Notes: generated by a model from the letters alone, not told the origin. Positions 1 through 13,117 are shown, counted from the first letter of the stretch. The stretch is DNA of 64,000 nt from Escarpia spicata (GCA_963995525.1 OZ023213.1:36794334-36858333), one strand, 5' to 3'. A program made the numbers and translations.

Positions 1-727
1 AAACACCACGTCACTGAATTCACGTGTCCCGGCGTTATGACACCTTCGCCTCTGGCCTCAGCGACAAATTCGATATTACTGTCTCTGTCTCGGGTGAACG
101 TGGAGCATAGAAAGAAAATGGCGCTGGTCGATCCCCATATTTTGGAATACATTCAACCGCAACGTCCTAATATCAATTCCATCGAAAATGTCTTGCGATA
201 ATTCGTCGACGAAATGCGAGACACATTAGAACGAAGCGATATAGACGAGAGGGAAAAGGTCGTGGTGTATAATCAGGTGTTGAGTCGGTACAACGATCTT
301 TCCAACAAACTCTTGTAGGGACCACTGCGTTTTGGCCACCGAAAACATTCTCAGTGAAGACGAACGCAAAGTACAACCTGCTAACTAAAGTGAAATCGTC
401 GAAAATGAAAGCATCCGAAATTAAATAATTGACATCGTTCAAAAAAGTATGAAGCAGAAAGCACGGCCACTCATCGATAAAATTAAAGGTGCCGTAAGGT
501 GAACCGATCACGGCGAGATGGTGAATAGAAACAAGGCGGTACCCGGAAGTATCATCGTAGATCTCGTGAACGAAGTGTTGACAAAGCGGAAGTCGTTTGA
601 ACCGATAAGGTGGAAAGCCTTCGCTCGTGGACTTCAGGATGTGAACACGCCAATGGATTTAATGGGTTTACATGCAGACAACTTCAGTCGACGACGACAT
701 GTCAAAAGAAACCAGCATTCCGTTTGA
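1..727 (+). pseudogene. Virus-like or Polinton-like gene fragment, left arm copy
   Basis: This is the left-arm copy of the gene at 12247-13117 and is truncated by the window start. The reading frame is open to a TAA at 199-201 and then open again to about 318. After that the coding signal moves to another frame, represented by the open stretch from 518 to 727. A second stop, TGA at 500-502, is private to this arm; the right arm has TGG there. The conserved-looking piece at 518-660 (key residues IIVDLVNEVLTKRKSFEP, then KAFARGL) resembles a protein I associate with Polinton/Maverick-type or adintovirus-like elements. That family link is from memory and uncertain. The copy is certainly non-functional as it stands. 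Confidence 0.5.
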
Positions 728-944
728 CAGCGGACGTCACCTGGATCGTCGCGGTGTGCAGCTCATTCGGCGACCCATGCAAATCACACGTTGGGTACCA
801 TATTAGTATTACCGATTTGCGACATACACACTTCCGGTATTTAAACTACCATATTTACAAACATGGTATGTCACTATGCCATCCACACGGTTTATGGAAT
901 TTCTTATGCGAGGTATCGCGTCATCTAGAAGAAGCCACTCTATT

Positions 945-1440
945 AGGAAGCGGCCATCATTCAAACGATTCACATCCCGTTGCACGACTTCCGTTAATAT
1001 AAACAGTGGGCGCGGCCATGAAACATAGGCGACTTTCGGCGCCACCCAACGGACGCTAATATAACAAGTTAGAATAACGCTTTCTACCGTCTACCTCGGT
1101 GGGTTGTTTAAATCTTTTTCAAAAAAAGTTGGGATTAATCTTGCGGCAATATAAAACAACCAACCTCGGTTATCCACTAAGGGGCGCTACACCGGAAGTG
1201 AAGTAGTGCCGGATGTCACGTGACTGTCATGGCCGCCTATACGGTTTAACAATTCCCGGAAGTGTGTCGACTAATATAGATTTAGCATACACGGTAGATG
1301 GCGTTATTCTAACTAGTTACATTGGTGTCCTTTGGGTAGCGCCGGATGTCGCCTATCTCTCATGGCGGCACACAATGTTTATATTAACGGAAGTCGTGTA
1401 TCCTGAAGTGAATCGTTTCAAAGATGGCCGCTTCCTATTT
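945..1440. repeat. Nested palindrome inside left arm
   Basis: About 945-1096 is an imperfect inverted repeat of about 1289-1440, with roughly 190 bp between them. Both halves, read towards or away from the centre, contain the strings TTTATATTAACGGAAGTCGT and GATGGCCGCTTCCT. The structure looks like a foldback or MITE-like insertion that was present before the arms were duplicated, because the right arm carries it too at about 11534-12029. Confidence 0.7.
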
Positions 1441-2202
1441 GTAGACGCTACGTCTGAAGTATCGACAAACCCCAAGTGGTTACGTTCGGTGTGATTGTTT
1501 ATGCAAATGAGATGACGTTGGAAACGAGTGTATGTACCTTGATTCATATGATTCTGATCTTTCCTTTTTAGACTCTCGAGAAGTACATATCATGTCTAGT
1601 CACTCCCGCTAGTTGTAAATATCAAAGTGAGTCGCTGGAAAGATTCCTGCTTCATATACATATGCGTTCTGTTAGATGAAGCGATACCTCATATGCATTG
1701 TTGGACGTAAACCCGAAAAATTGACTGTGTCTTGAAATAAAGGTATGTGATGTGATTTTCCTTATATAATTTGGATGTACACATTTTAAAAATTATACCT
1801 TAAAAGTTGACTGATTCAATTTATATGATGGTTCGGTTTATCTTAAACAACCCTAATTTCGTCTGATATCGGACATATTTGGAGATGATCGCTAACCGTT
1901 ATCAACATTGTTGGCAAAGGCAAAGCTAGACGAAGGTCTCGCGCATAATTTTGATTGTGACGTGGGCAAACGGCGACGTACTGAATACCAAGGAGTCTTT
2001 ATTTAGACAGCAGGCCTTACTGAGCGAGATCATGGCAGTGTACAATGAGAGTTCTTGTCCGCCATTTAGGAGGCTGGCACGTGCGTCTGTGCATATGTTC
2101 TGGCTTAGCGTGCCTTTAAAATGGCGGACTAACCGCTCCATTTACCTATTTTTAACACTGAGAACAGCTCGTGCTGGACCATCTTGTGTTGATACACGGT
2201 CT

Positions 2203-2262
2203 TTGTTGGATACATCAGTTGATGCATCCAGTGATACATCAGTTGACGTATCCAGTATATCG
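2203..2262 (+). repeat. 24-bp direct repeat, two copies (left arm)
   Basis: Two near-identical 24-bp units containing GATACATCAGTTGA lie in tandem here. The right arm has a single unit at about 10753-10778, which accounts for most of the shift in paired coordinates across the palindrome. Confidence 0.7.
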
Positions 2263-3334
2263 CGCGAGACCTCCGTCAAGCTTTGCATTTGCCAACAATG
2301 TTGATAACGGGTTTATACGTGAATTACATTATCACTGCTCCATGGCATTTCATAAACTGAACATCCCCGCATATAGTTGTCACTTTACAAACTGTGCCTT
2401 ATATTTTTGTCATATAGAAATATTTTTGGGACCATCTCATCAACGAAATATACTACGGAATGTTCGAACCAACCACGTGTTCGGCTTCTACTTTTTTGAT
2501 GGTTTGACGGAGCTTTTTGCTGTGCAACAGGTCACGTGATAGGTTATTTGTTTAATATACTTGAAACCAATAATACCACACCCGTGTGTCCCACGTGTGT
2601 TTCCGTGTGTTCCCGTGTGTTTCCATGTGTTCCGCGTGTGTTTGTATTGGCACTACCACACTCTTGAGAAGACACAGTCAGAACTCCGCGCGAACAATCC
2701 ATCTGCGTAGGTTGTAAATGGACAATTCGACATTCTGTTGACATTTGAGATGCATGCAGAGATCTGAACCGTGTGCATACCGCGAGGGGAAATACACCAT
2801 CTAAATGTGCTGTCATTGGGTATGTCGTACTAACGGAACACCGGCGGAATTTTAGAAACTGCTTTTGCCTTGGAATCGTTCCCTTAATATGTACTTTTTC
2901 TCACATTTCGGAGGTTGCGCAGGAGAAATCACAACCTAAAGTTACTGATTTATATCTTTTAGTAAATAAATTTGGCCTACTTCGGGGGTGATTTCGGGGG
3001 AACATTCCATCACCGTAGAACCGGCAGTAACGCATTCTTGTAATTTCAGAAGCTGGTCCTTCAATCCATGGGGACTAACATTTTGGAGTCGTTTGCGCAA
3101 ATAAAAGCTCCCGCTCTGTATCAGGAGGGATCGTCACGATTCTAGATTGAGCGGACCAGTCGGCTAATGTTACAGCTAGATTGTAACAGGGTGTTTTCGG
3201 TGAATATATTAATTTGCGTCACCGCGCGAGCGTTTAGTTGACGACTGTTTACAGCATAGAAACACACATCTGCGGGAAAGGAAGCGTGCATGCATGTCTC
3301 CGGATTGCGAAATCATACTAATGTATAGAGTCTA

Positions 3335-5241
3335 AACTAATGTGACCTTGGTGTAAAGCAAAATCTTGCTGAACTACGTTTCCTTTCTCAGTGTGGATAG
3401 TCCTCTGCTAGGAGTATATATACCAAATGTTTCTTCCCTTTAACAATATATACGTCTATAGATATGATGTACTGTGAGTGCATGTTTTTAACAATTAATT
3501 GTTGATTGATTGCAAGGGTGAGTTGGGATGAGAGCGGGGCAGAACGACACCCGAGGGGGTGAGTTTGGACGAGAACGGGGCAGACCAACACTCCAGGGGT
3601 GAATTGGGACGAGAGCGGGGCAGAACGACATTCCAGGGGGTGAGTTGGGACGAGAACGGAGCAGAACGTCACTCCAGGGGCTGAGCTGGCACGAGAAGGG
3701 GCAGAGCGACACTCCAGAGGATAAATTGGTAAGACAAAAAATCCAGGGGGCGAGTTAGGACAAGAAGGGGGACAGGGCGACATTCCAGGGGTGAGTTGGG
3801 ACGAAAAATGGGCAGAGCGACATTCCAGGGGGTGAGTTGGGACGAGGAGAAGGGGGCAGAACGACACTCCAGCGAGAGAGTTGTGACGAGAACGGAACAG
3901 AGCGAAACTCCAGGGGGTGAGTTGGGATGAGGAGAAGGGGCAGAACGAAACTCCAGGGGGTGAGTTGGGACGAGAACGTGGCAGAGTTACACTCCAGGGG
4001 GTGAGTTGAGACGAGAACGGGACAGAGCGACACTCCAGGGGGTGAGTTGGGATGAGGAGAAGGGGCAGAACGACACTCCGTCGGGTTAATTAAGTTGAGG
4101 AAAAGGGGGCAGAGCGACACACCAATGGTGAATTGGGACCAGGAGAAAGGGGCAGAGTAACACACCAGTGGGTGAAGTGGGACAAGAAAAAAGAGGCAGA
4201 ACAACACTCCGGGGGGATAATTAAGACGAGGAAACGGGGGCAGAATGACACTCCAGGGGGTGAGTTGGGACGAGAGAAGGTGCAGAACGACACTCCGTCG
4301 GGTTAATTAAGACGAGGAGAAGGGGGCAGAACGACACTCCAGTGGATGAGCTGCGACGAAGAGAAAGGGGCAGAACAACACTCCAAGGGATAGTTGGGAC
4401 GAGAAGGGGCACAACGACACTCCAGGGGGAGAGTTTGGAAGAGGAACAGGGGGGCAGAGCACATAAATATACAGAATACGTTAGTAGGAAATAACTAGTG
4501 GTGGAACTCTGACGCAGAACGAGACGATGACTTCGAGTTATGGGGCGGCGGTACATGGTGGCGTTGCGGAAGTGACGTACGAGTCTCATGTAGGCAGAGA
4601 GCCTAGTTAATTCCTCATTGGTGACTTTGTGATCTTTTTGACAGATTACATGAAACCCGAATTTGAGAAATTGTTTAAACTTATTCACCGCCACTGTCAT
4701 TATGTCATTGATATGGTAATCAGATATCGTCAAAATCACTTTCGTCTAGCTCTTTCAAAGCGCATATATGCACGATTCCCATGCATATTTACCAAAGATA
4801 GGTAAATACGCACCCATATGGAATATATAAATAAAACTTGCAAAGAAATCACTCCACCAATAACACTCTTCCAAGTATACATCATGTTATCGCCTATACA
4901 GTTGTTCTCAAACAGAAAACACTTTTGAGTAAAACAAATTTAGCAACATCGGTGTCAACCAGCCGTCATGCAACCCGGAAGCAACTATCACTGCAATTGT
5001 TACTCTGGTCAGAATACTGGTAGTTTTCCTGTAATTTTACCACGAATATAAGGCCTGATAAGTCGAGAGTTATGAAATTTGAAGACAATCGTTCGGGTTG
5101 AATTAAGTGCAAATGAACAAGCATATAAGCAGGTTTATTGGCATTGGAATGACGCGTGTGTAAAACATGTAACAGGAGTTTTGGCAATTGTTCTCAACAT
5201 AATACACGTGTGTGCAGTAACACATGACAGTTTGTTAATAT
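3335..5241 (+). repeat. Copy 1 of a 1.9-kb near-identical duplication
   Basis: This stretch matches 5442-7349 almost base for base. I saw only isolated single-base differences, several in homopolymers: an added C near 5509, a lost G near 6022 and an added A near 7222. The right edge of copy 1 runs into the N gap at exactly the point equivalent to 7349, and copy 2 starts immediately after the gap. That layout is typical of two versions of one locus placed either side of a scaffold gap. Confidence 0.92.
3511..4465 (+). repeat. Approx. 40-bp minisatellite, left arm copy 1
   Basis: More than twenty degenerate units of about 38-48 bp, each with a core like GGGTGAGTTGGGACGAG followed by GGGCAGAACGACACTCCA. 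Some units carry an insert containing GGTTAATTAAG. Open frames rich in PTHPLECRSAPF-type repeats on the minus strand are by-products of the repeat and are not taken as genes. Confidence 0.93.
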
Positions 5242-5441
5242 NNNNNNNNNNNNNNNNNNNNNNNNNNNNNNNNNNNNNNNNNNNNNNNNNNNNNNNNNNN
5301 NNNNNNNNNNNNNNNNNNNNNNNNNNNNNNNNNNNNNNNNNNNNNNNNNNNNNNNNNNNNNNNNNNNNNNNNNNNNNNNNNNNNNNNNNNNNNNNNNNNN
5401 NNNNNNNNNNNNNNNNNNNNNNNNNNNNNNNNNNNNNNNNN
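5242..5441. other. Assembly gap (200 N)
   Basis: A run of exactly 200 N. It separates the two near-identical 1.9-kb copies, so its size is probably nominal. Confidence 0.99.
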
Positions 5442-7349
5442 AACTAATGTGACCTTGGTGTAAAGCAAAATCTTGCTGAACTACGTTTCCTTTCTCAGTG
5501 TGGATAGTCCCTCTGCTAGGAGTATATATACCAAATGTTTCTTCCCTTTAACAATATATACGTCTATAGATATGATGTACTGTGAGTGCATGTTTTTAAC
5601 AATTAATTGTTGATTGATTGCAAGGGTGAGTTGGGATGAGAGCGGGGCAGAACGACACCCGAGGGGGTGAGTTTGGACGAGAACGGGGCAGACCAACACT
5701 CCAGGGGTGAATTGGGACGAGAGCGGGGCAGAACGACATTCCAGGGGGTGAGTTGGGACGAGAACGGAGCAGAACGTCACTCCAGGGGCTGAGCTGGCAC
5801 GAGAAGGGGCAGAGCGACACTCCAGAGGATAAATTGGTAAGACAAAAAATCCAGGGGGCGAGTTAGGACAAGAAGGGGGACAGGGCGACATTCCAGGGGT
5901 GAGTTGGGACGAAAAATGGGCAGAGCGACATTCCAGGGGGTGAGTTGGGACGAGGAGAAGGGGGCAGAACGACACTCCAGCGAGAGAGTTGTGACGAGAA
6001 CGGAACAGAGCGAAACTCCAGGGGTGAGTTGGGATGAGGAGAAGGGGCAGAACGAAACTCCAGGGGGTGAGTTGGGACGAGAACGTGGCAGAGTTACACT
6101 CCAGGGGGTGAGTTGAGACGAGAACGGGACAGAGCGACACTCCAGGGGGTGAGTTGGGATGAGGAGAAGGGGCAGAACGACACTCCGTCGGGTTAATTAA
6201 GTTGAGGAAAAGGGGGCAGAGCGACACACCAATGGTGAATTGGGACCAGGAGAAAGGGGCAGAGTAACACACCAGTGGGTGAAGTGGGACAAGAAAAAAG
6301 AGGCAGAACAACACTCCGGGGGGATAATTAAGACGAGGAAACGGGGGCAGAATGACACTCCAGGGGGTGAGTTGGGACGAGAGAAGGTGCAGAACGACAC
6401 TCCGTCGGGTTAATTAAGACGAGGAGAAGGGGGCAGAACGACACTCCAGTGGATGAGCTGCGACGAAGAGAAAGGGGCAGAACAACACTCCAAGGGATAG
6501 TTGGGACGAGAAGGGGCACAACGACACTCCAGGGGGAGAGTTTGGAAGAGGAACAGGGGGGCAGAGCACATAAATATACAGAATACGTTAGTAGGAAATA
6601 ACTAGTGGTGGAACTCTGACGCAGAACGAGACGATGACTTCGAGTTATGGGGCGGCGGTACATGGTGGCGTTGCGGAAGTGACGTACGAGTCTCATGTAG
6701 GCAGAGAGCCTAGTTAATTCCTCATTGGTGACTTTGTGATCTTTTTGACAGATTACATGAAACCCGAATTTGAGAAATTGTTTAAACTTATTCACCGCCA
6801 CTGTCATTATGTCATTGATATGGTAATCAGATATCGTCAAAATCACTTTCGTCTAGCTCTTTCAAAGCGCATATATGCACGATTCCCATGCATATTTACC
6901 AAAGATAGGTAAATACGCACCCATATGGAATATATAAATAAAACTTGCAAAGAAATCACTCCACCAATAACACTCTTCCAAGTATACATCATGTTATCGC
7001 CTATACAGTTGTTCTCAAACAGAAAACACTTTTGAGTAAAACAAATTTAGCAACATCGGTGTCAACCAGCCGTCATGCAACCCGGAAGCAACTATCACTG
7101 CAATTGTTACTCTGGTCAGAATACTGGTAGTTTTCCTGTAATTTTACCACGAATATAAGGCCTGATAAGTCGAGAGTTATGAAATTTGAAGACAATCGTT
7201 CGGGTTGAATTAAGTGCAAATGAAACAAGCATATAAGCAGGTTTATTGGCATTGGAATGACGCGTGTGTAAAACATGTAACAGGAGTTTTGGCAATTGTT
7301 CTCAACATAATACACGTGTGTGCAGTAACACATGACAGTTAGTTAATAT
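5442..7349 (+). repeat. Copy 2 of a 1.9-kb near-identical duplication
   Basis: This is the second version of 3335-5241. Beyond 7349 the sequence runs on into a unique 150-bp stretch and then the GA microsatellite, so copy 2 is the one physically linked to the centre of the inverted repeat. Confidence 0.92.
5620..6573 (+). repeat. Approx. 40-bp minisatellite, copy 2
   Basis: This is the same array as 3511-4465 within the second 1.9-kb copy. A one-base deletion near 6022 joins minus-strand frames that are separate in copy 1, which is why a longer open stretch appears here. It carries no evidence of coding selection. Confidence 0.92.
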
Positions 7350-7500
7350 GGATAGACCCAGTAAATGCAACCATGTTAAAACAAGTTTTCATTTCGACTA
7401 AACGTGTCCGTTTTTGCAGTGACACGGTGAGAGTGGCTGTGAAGAAATTTCAATATTTGTCTACTGCTGTGTGCTCTAAGTGTATGTGTGTGGCGCGCGC
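7350..7500. other. Short unique stretch before the GA tract
   Basis: About 150 bp of non-repetitive sequence joins copy 2 to the GA microsatellite. I see no open frame or recognisable motif in it. Confidence 0.5.
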
Positions 7501-7502
7501 GT

Positions 7503-8538
<1,036 letters not shown>

Positions 8539-8539
8539 T

Positions 8540-9480
8540 TCTCCTCGTCCCAGCTCATCCACTGGAGTGTCGTTCTGCCCCCTTTTCCTCGTCTTAATTA
8601 ACCAGACGCCGTGTCGTTCTGCCCCTTCTCCTCGTCCCAACTCACCCCCTGGAGTGTCGCTTTGCCCCCTTTTCCTCGTCTTAATTAACCCCCCGGAGTG
8701 TTGTTCTGCCTCTTTTTTCTTGTCCCACTTCACCCACTGGTGTGTTACTCTGCCCCTTTCTCCTGGTCCCAATTCATCCTTTGAGTGTCCTTCTGCCCCT
8801 TACTCCTCGTCCCAACTCACCCCCTGGAGGGTCGTTCTGCCCCTTTCTCCTCGTCCCAAATCACCATTGGAGTGTCGTTCTGCCCCCTTTTCCTCAACTT
8901 AATTAACCCGACGGAGTGTCGTTCTGTCCCTTCTCCTCATCCCAACTCACCCCCTGGAGTGTCGCTCTGTCCCGTTATCGTCCCAACTCACTCCCTGGAG
9001 TGTAACTCTGCCACGTTCTCGTCCCAACTCACCCCCTGGAGTTTCGTTCTGCCCCTTCTCCCCGTCACAACTCACCCCCTGGAGTTTCGCTCTGTTCCGT
9101 TCTTGTCCCAACTCTCTCGCTGGAGTGTCGTTCTGCCCCCTTCTCCTCGTCCCAACTCACCCCCTGGAGTGTCGCTCTGCCCATTTTTCGTCCCAACTCA
9201 CCCCTGGAATGTCGCCCTGTCCCCCTTCTTATCCTAACTCGCCCCCTGAATTGTTTGTCTTACCAACTTATCCTTTGGAGTGTCGCTCTGCCCTTTCTCG
9301 TCCCAGCTCAGCCCCTGGAGTGACGTTCTGCTCCGTTCTCGTCCCAACTCACCCCCTGGTATGTCGTTCTGCCCCGCTCTCGTCCCAATTCACCCCTGGA
9401 GTGTTGGTCTGCCCCGTTCTCGTCCAAACTCACCCCCTCGGGTGTCGTTCAGCCCCGCTCTCATCCCAACTCACCCCTGC
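8540..9480 (-). repeat. Approx. 40-bp minisatellite, right arm
   Basis: Inverted counterpart of the left-arm array, starting directly after the GA-rich tract. Several units differ in sequence from their left-arm partners, so the arms are not being kept perfectly identical here. Confidence 0.92.
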
Positions 9481-11533
9481 AATCAATCAACAATTAATTG
9501 TTAAAAACATGCACTCACAGTACATCATATCTATAGACGTCTATATTGTTAAAGGGAAGAAACATTTGGTATATATACTCCTAGCAGAAGACTATCCACA
9601 CTGAGAAAGGAAACGTAGTTCAGCAAGATTTTGCTTTACACCATGGTCACACTTGTTTAGACTCTATACATTAGTATGATTTCGCAATCCGGAGACATGC
9701 ATGCACGCTTCCTTTCCCGCAGATGTGTGTTTCTATGCTGTAAACAGTCGTCAACTAAACGCTCGCGCGGTGACGCAAATTAATATATTCACCGAAAACA
9801 CCCTGTTACAATCTAGCTGTAACATTAGCCGACTGGTCCGCTCAACCTAGAATCGTGACGAACCCTCCTGATACAGAGCGGGAGCCCACAACTTTTATTT
9901 GCGCAAACGACTCCAAAATGTTAGTCCCCATGGATTGTAGGACCAGCTTCTGAAATTACAAGAATGCGTTACTGCCGGTTTTACGGTGATGGAATGTTCC
10001 TCCGAAATCACCCCCGAAGTAGGCCAAATTTATTTACTAGAAGATATAAATCAGTAACTTTAGGTTGTGATTTCTCCTGCGCAACCTCCGAAATGTGAGA
10101 AAAAGTACATATTAAGGGAACGATTCCAAGGCAAAAGCAGTTTCTAAAATTCCGCCGGTGTTCCGTTAGTACGACATACCCAATGACAGCACATTTAGAT
10201 GGTGTATTTCCCCTCGCGGTATGCACACGGTTCAGATCTTTGCAGATACCATGCATCTCAAATGTCTATAGAATGTCGAATTGTCCATTTACAACCTACG
10301 CAGATGGATTGTTCGCGCGGAGTTGTGACTGTGCCTTCTCAAGAGTGTGGTAGTGCCAATACAAACACACGCGGAACACATGGAAACACACGGGAACACA
10401 CGGAAACACACGTGGGACACACGGGTGTGGTATTATTGGTTTCAAGTATATTAAACAAATAACCTATCACGTGACCTGTTGCATAGCAAAAAGCTCCGTC
10501 AAACCATCAAAAAAGTAGAAGCCGAACACGTGGTTGGTTCGAACATTCCGTAGTATATTTCGTTGTTGAGATGGTCCCAAAATTATTTCTATATGACAGA
10601 AATATAAGGCACAGTTTGTAAAGTGACAACTATATGCGGGGATGTTCAGTTTATGAAATGCCATGGAGCAGTGATAATGTAATTCACGTATAAACCCGTT
10701 ATCAACATTGTTGGCAAATGCAAAGCTTGACGGAGGTCTCACGCGATGTACTGGATACGTCAACTGATGTATCCAACAAAGACCGTGTATCAACACAAGA
10801 CGGTCCAGCACGCGCTGTTCTCAGTGTTAAAAATAGGTAAATGGAGCGGTTAGTCCGCCATTTTAAAGGCACGCTAAGCCAGAACATATGCACAGACGCA
10901 CGTGCCAGCCTCCTAAATGGCGGACAAGAACTGTCATTGTACACTGCCATGATCTCGCTCAGTAAGTCTAAATATAGACTCCTTGGTATTCAGTACGTCG
11001 TCGTTTGCCCACGTCACAATCAAAATTATGCGCGAGACCTTCGTCTAGCTTTGCCTTTGCCAGCAATGTTGATAACGGTTAGCGATCATCTCCAAATATG
11101 TCCGATATCAGACGAAATTAGGGTTGTTTAAGATAAACCGAACCATCATATAAATTGAATCAGTCAACTTTTAAGGTATTATTTTTAAAATGTGTACATC
11201 CAATTTATATAAGGAAAATCACATCACATACCTTCATTTCAAGACGCAGTCAATTTTTCGGGTTTACGTCCAACGATGCGTATGAGGTATCGCTTCATCT
11301 AACAGAACGCATATGTATATGAAGCAGGAATCTTTCCAGCGACTCACTTTCATATTTACAACTAGCGGGAGTGACTAGACATGATATGTACTTCTCGAGA
11401 GTCTAAAAGGGAAAGATCAGAATCATCTGAATCAAGGTACATACACTCGTTTCCAACGTCATCTCATTTGCATAAACAATCACACCGAACGTAACCACTT
11501 GGGGTTTGTCGAGATTTCAGACGTAGCGTCTAC

Positions 11534-12029
11534 AAATAGGAAGCGGCCATCTTTGAAACGATTCACTTCAGGATACACGACTTCCGTTAATATAAACATT
11601 GTGTGCCGCCATGAGAGATAGGCGACATCCGGCGCTACCCAAAGGACACCAATGTAACTAGTTAAAATAACGCCATCTACCGTGTATGCTAAATCTATAT
11701 TAGTCGACACACTTCCGGGAATGGTTAAACCGTATAGGCGGCCATGACAGTCACGTGACATCCGGCACTACTTCACTTCCGGTGTAGCGCCCCTTAGTGG
11801 ATAACCGAGGTTGGTTGTTTTATATTGCCGCAAGATTAATCCCAACTTTAAAAAAAAAAGATTTAAACAACCCACCGAGGTAGACGGTAGAAAGCGTTAT
11901 TCTAACTTGTTATATTAGCGTCCGTTGGGTGGCGCCGAAAGTCGCCTATGTTTCATGGCCGCGCCCACTGTTTATATTAACGGAAGTCGTGCAACGGGAT
12001 GTGAATCGTTTGAATGATGGCCGCTTCCT
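11534..12029. repeat. Nested palindrome inside right arm
   Basis: This is the mirror copy of the nested palindrome at 945-1440. The half at 11878-12029 and the half at 11534-11685 are inverted relative to each other. The two open frames that cross these halves in opposite directions are by-products of the palindrome and are not read as genes. Confidence 0.68.
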
Positions 12030-12246
12030 AATAGAGTGGCTTCTTCTAGATGACGCGATATCTCGCATAAGAAATTCCCTAAACCGTGTGGATGGCAAAG
12101 TGACATACCATGTTTGTAAATATGGTAGTTTAAATACCGGAAGTGTGTATGTCGCAAATCGGTAATACTAATATGGTACCCAACGTGTGATTTGCATGGG
12201 TCGCCGAATGAGCTGCACACCGCGACGATCCAGGTGACGTCCGCTG

Positions 12247-13117
12247 TCAAACGGAATGCTGGTTTCTTTTGAAATGTCGTCGTCCACTGAAGTTGTCTGC
12301 ATGTAAACCCATTAAATCCATTGGCGTGTTCACATCCTGAAGTCCACGAGCGAAGGCTTTCCACTTTATCGGTTCAAACGACTTCCGCTTTGTCAACACG
12401 TCGTTCACGAGATCTACGATGATACTTCCGGGTACCGCCTTGTTTCTATTCACCATCTCGCCGTGATCGGTCCACCTTACGGCACCTTTAATTTTATCGA
12501 TGAGTGGCCGTGCTTTCTGCTTCATACTTTTTTGAACGATGTCAATTATTTCATTTCGGATGCTTTCATTTTCGACGATTTCACTTTAGTTAGCAGGTTG
12601 TACTTTGCTTTCGTCTTCACTGAGAATGTTTTCGGTGGCCAAAACGCAGTGGTCCCTACAAGAGTTTGTTGGAAAGATCGTTGTACCGACTCAACACCTG
12701 GTTATACACCACGACCTTTTCCCTCTCGTCTATATCGCTTCGTTCTAATATGTCTCGCATTTCGTCGACGAATTATCGCAAGACATTTTCGATGGAATTT
12801 ATATTAGGACGTTGCGGTTGAATGTATTCCAAAATATGGGGATCGACCAGCGCCATTTTCTTTCTATGCTCCACGTTCACCCGAGACAGAGACAGTAATA
12901 TCGAATTTGTCGCTGAGGCCAGAGGCGAAGGTGTCATAACGCCGGGACACGTGAATTCAGTGACGTGGTGTTTGTTGCTTGTTGATCGTCCACAGCGACT
13001 ACGGACAACGTGACGTTTCCAGACTTCCCGACGTAAGAAATGTCTCTTGCATTCTGGGCAGTGGAACGATGAGGGTGCGGGCTTTTTGGCAGCCGGCAGA
13101 ATAATCGGAAAGCTCAT
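12247..13117 (-). pseudogene. Virus-like or Polinton-like gene, right arm copy
   Basis: Reading leftwards from 13117, the first 114 codons contain a C2HC-type zinc-finger-like cluster (CPECKRHF, then H and C near residues 20-45). They end in a TAA at 12773-12775. The sequence is open again beyond the stop, then shifts frame, and a 92-codon open stretch at 12525-12247 carries the IIVDLVNDVLTKRKSFEP segment. The same TAA is present in the left arm. The domain order (finger-like N-terminus, acidic helical middle, basic C-terminal part) recalls a protein of Polinton-like elements, but no polymerase, integrase or capsid gene is visible here. The evidence fits an old, broken mobile or viral remnant. 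Confidence 0.5.

Larger units (their letters stand above)
1..4365 (+). repeat. Left arm of giant inverted repeat
   Basis: This stretch is the reverse complement of about 8540-12976. Paired coordinates sum to about 12974-12999 along most of the arm, so the two arms are collinear with only small indels. Matching landmarks are the outer gene fragment (1-727 with 12247-12976), the nested palindrome near 1 kb, a run of GTGT-rich short repeats (2578-2645 with about 10367-10432) and the 40-bp minisatellite (3511-4365 with 8540-9480). The arms differ by scattered substitutions and a few indels, so one is not simply a mirrored copy of the other. The outer end of this arm lies beyond the window start. 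Confidence 0.93.
8540..12976 (-). repeat. Right arm of giant inverted repeat
   Basis: This is the reverse complement of the left arm at 1-4365. The arm probably continues outwards past 12976, because the reading frame at its outer end runs on to 13117, but the matching left-arm sequence is outside the window. Its inner boundary is abrupt: the GA-rich microsatellite gives way near 8540 to the minisatellite that matches left-arm positions around 4331-4365. Relative to the left arm it lacks one 24-bp unit near 10753-10778. Confidence 0.92.

Noticed and set aside
809..1494. Similar small proteins on opposite strands (78 and 93 codons)
   Set aside because: They are the two halves of a nested palindrome read in mirror directions. 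No domain is recognised and both lie in a repeat.
5079..5468. Open frames running through the N gap
   Set aside because: They consist of unknown bases and carry no information.
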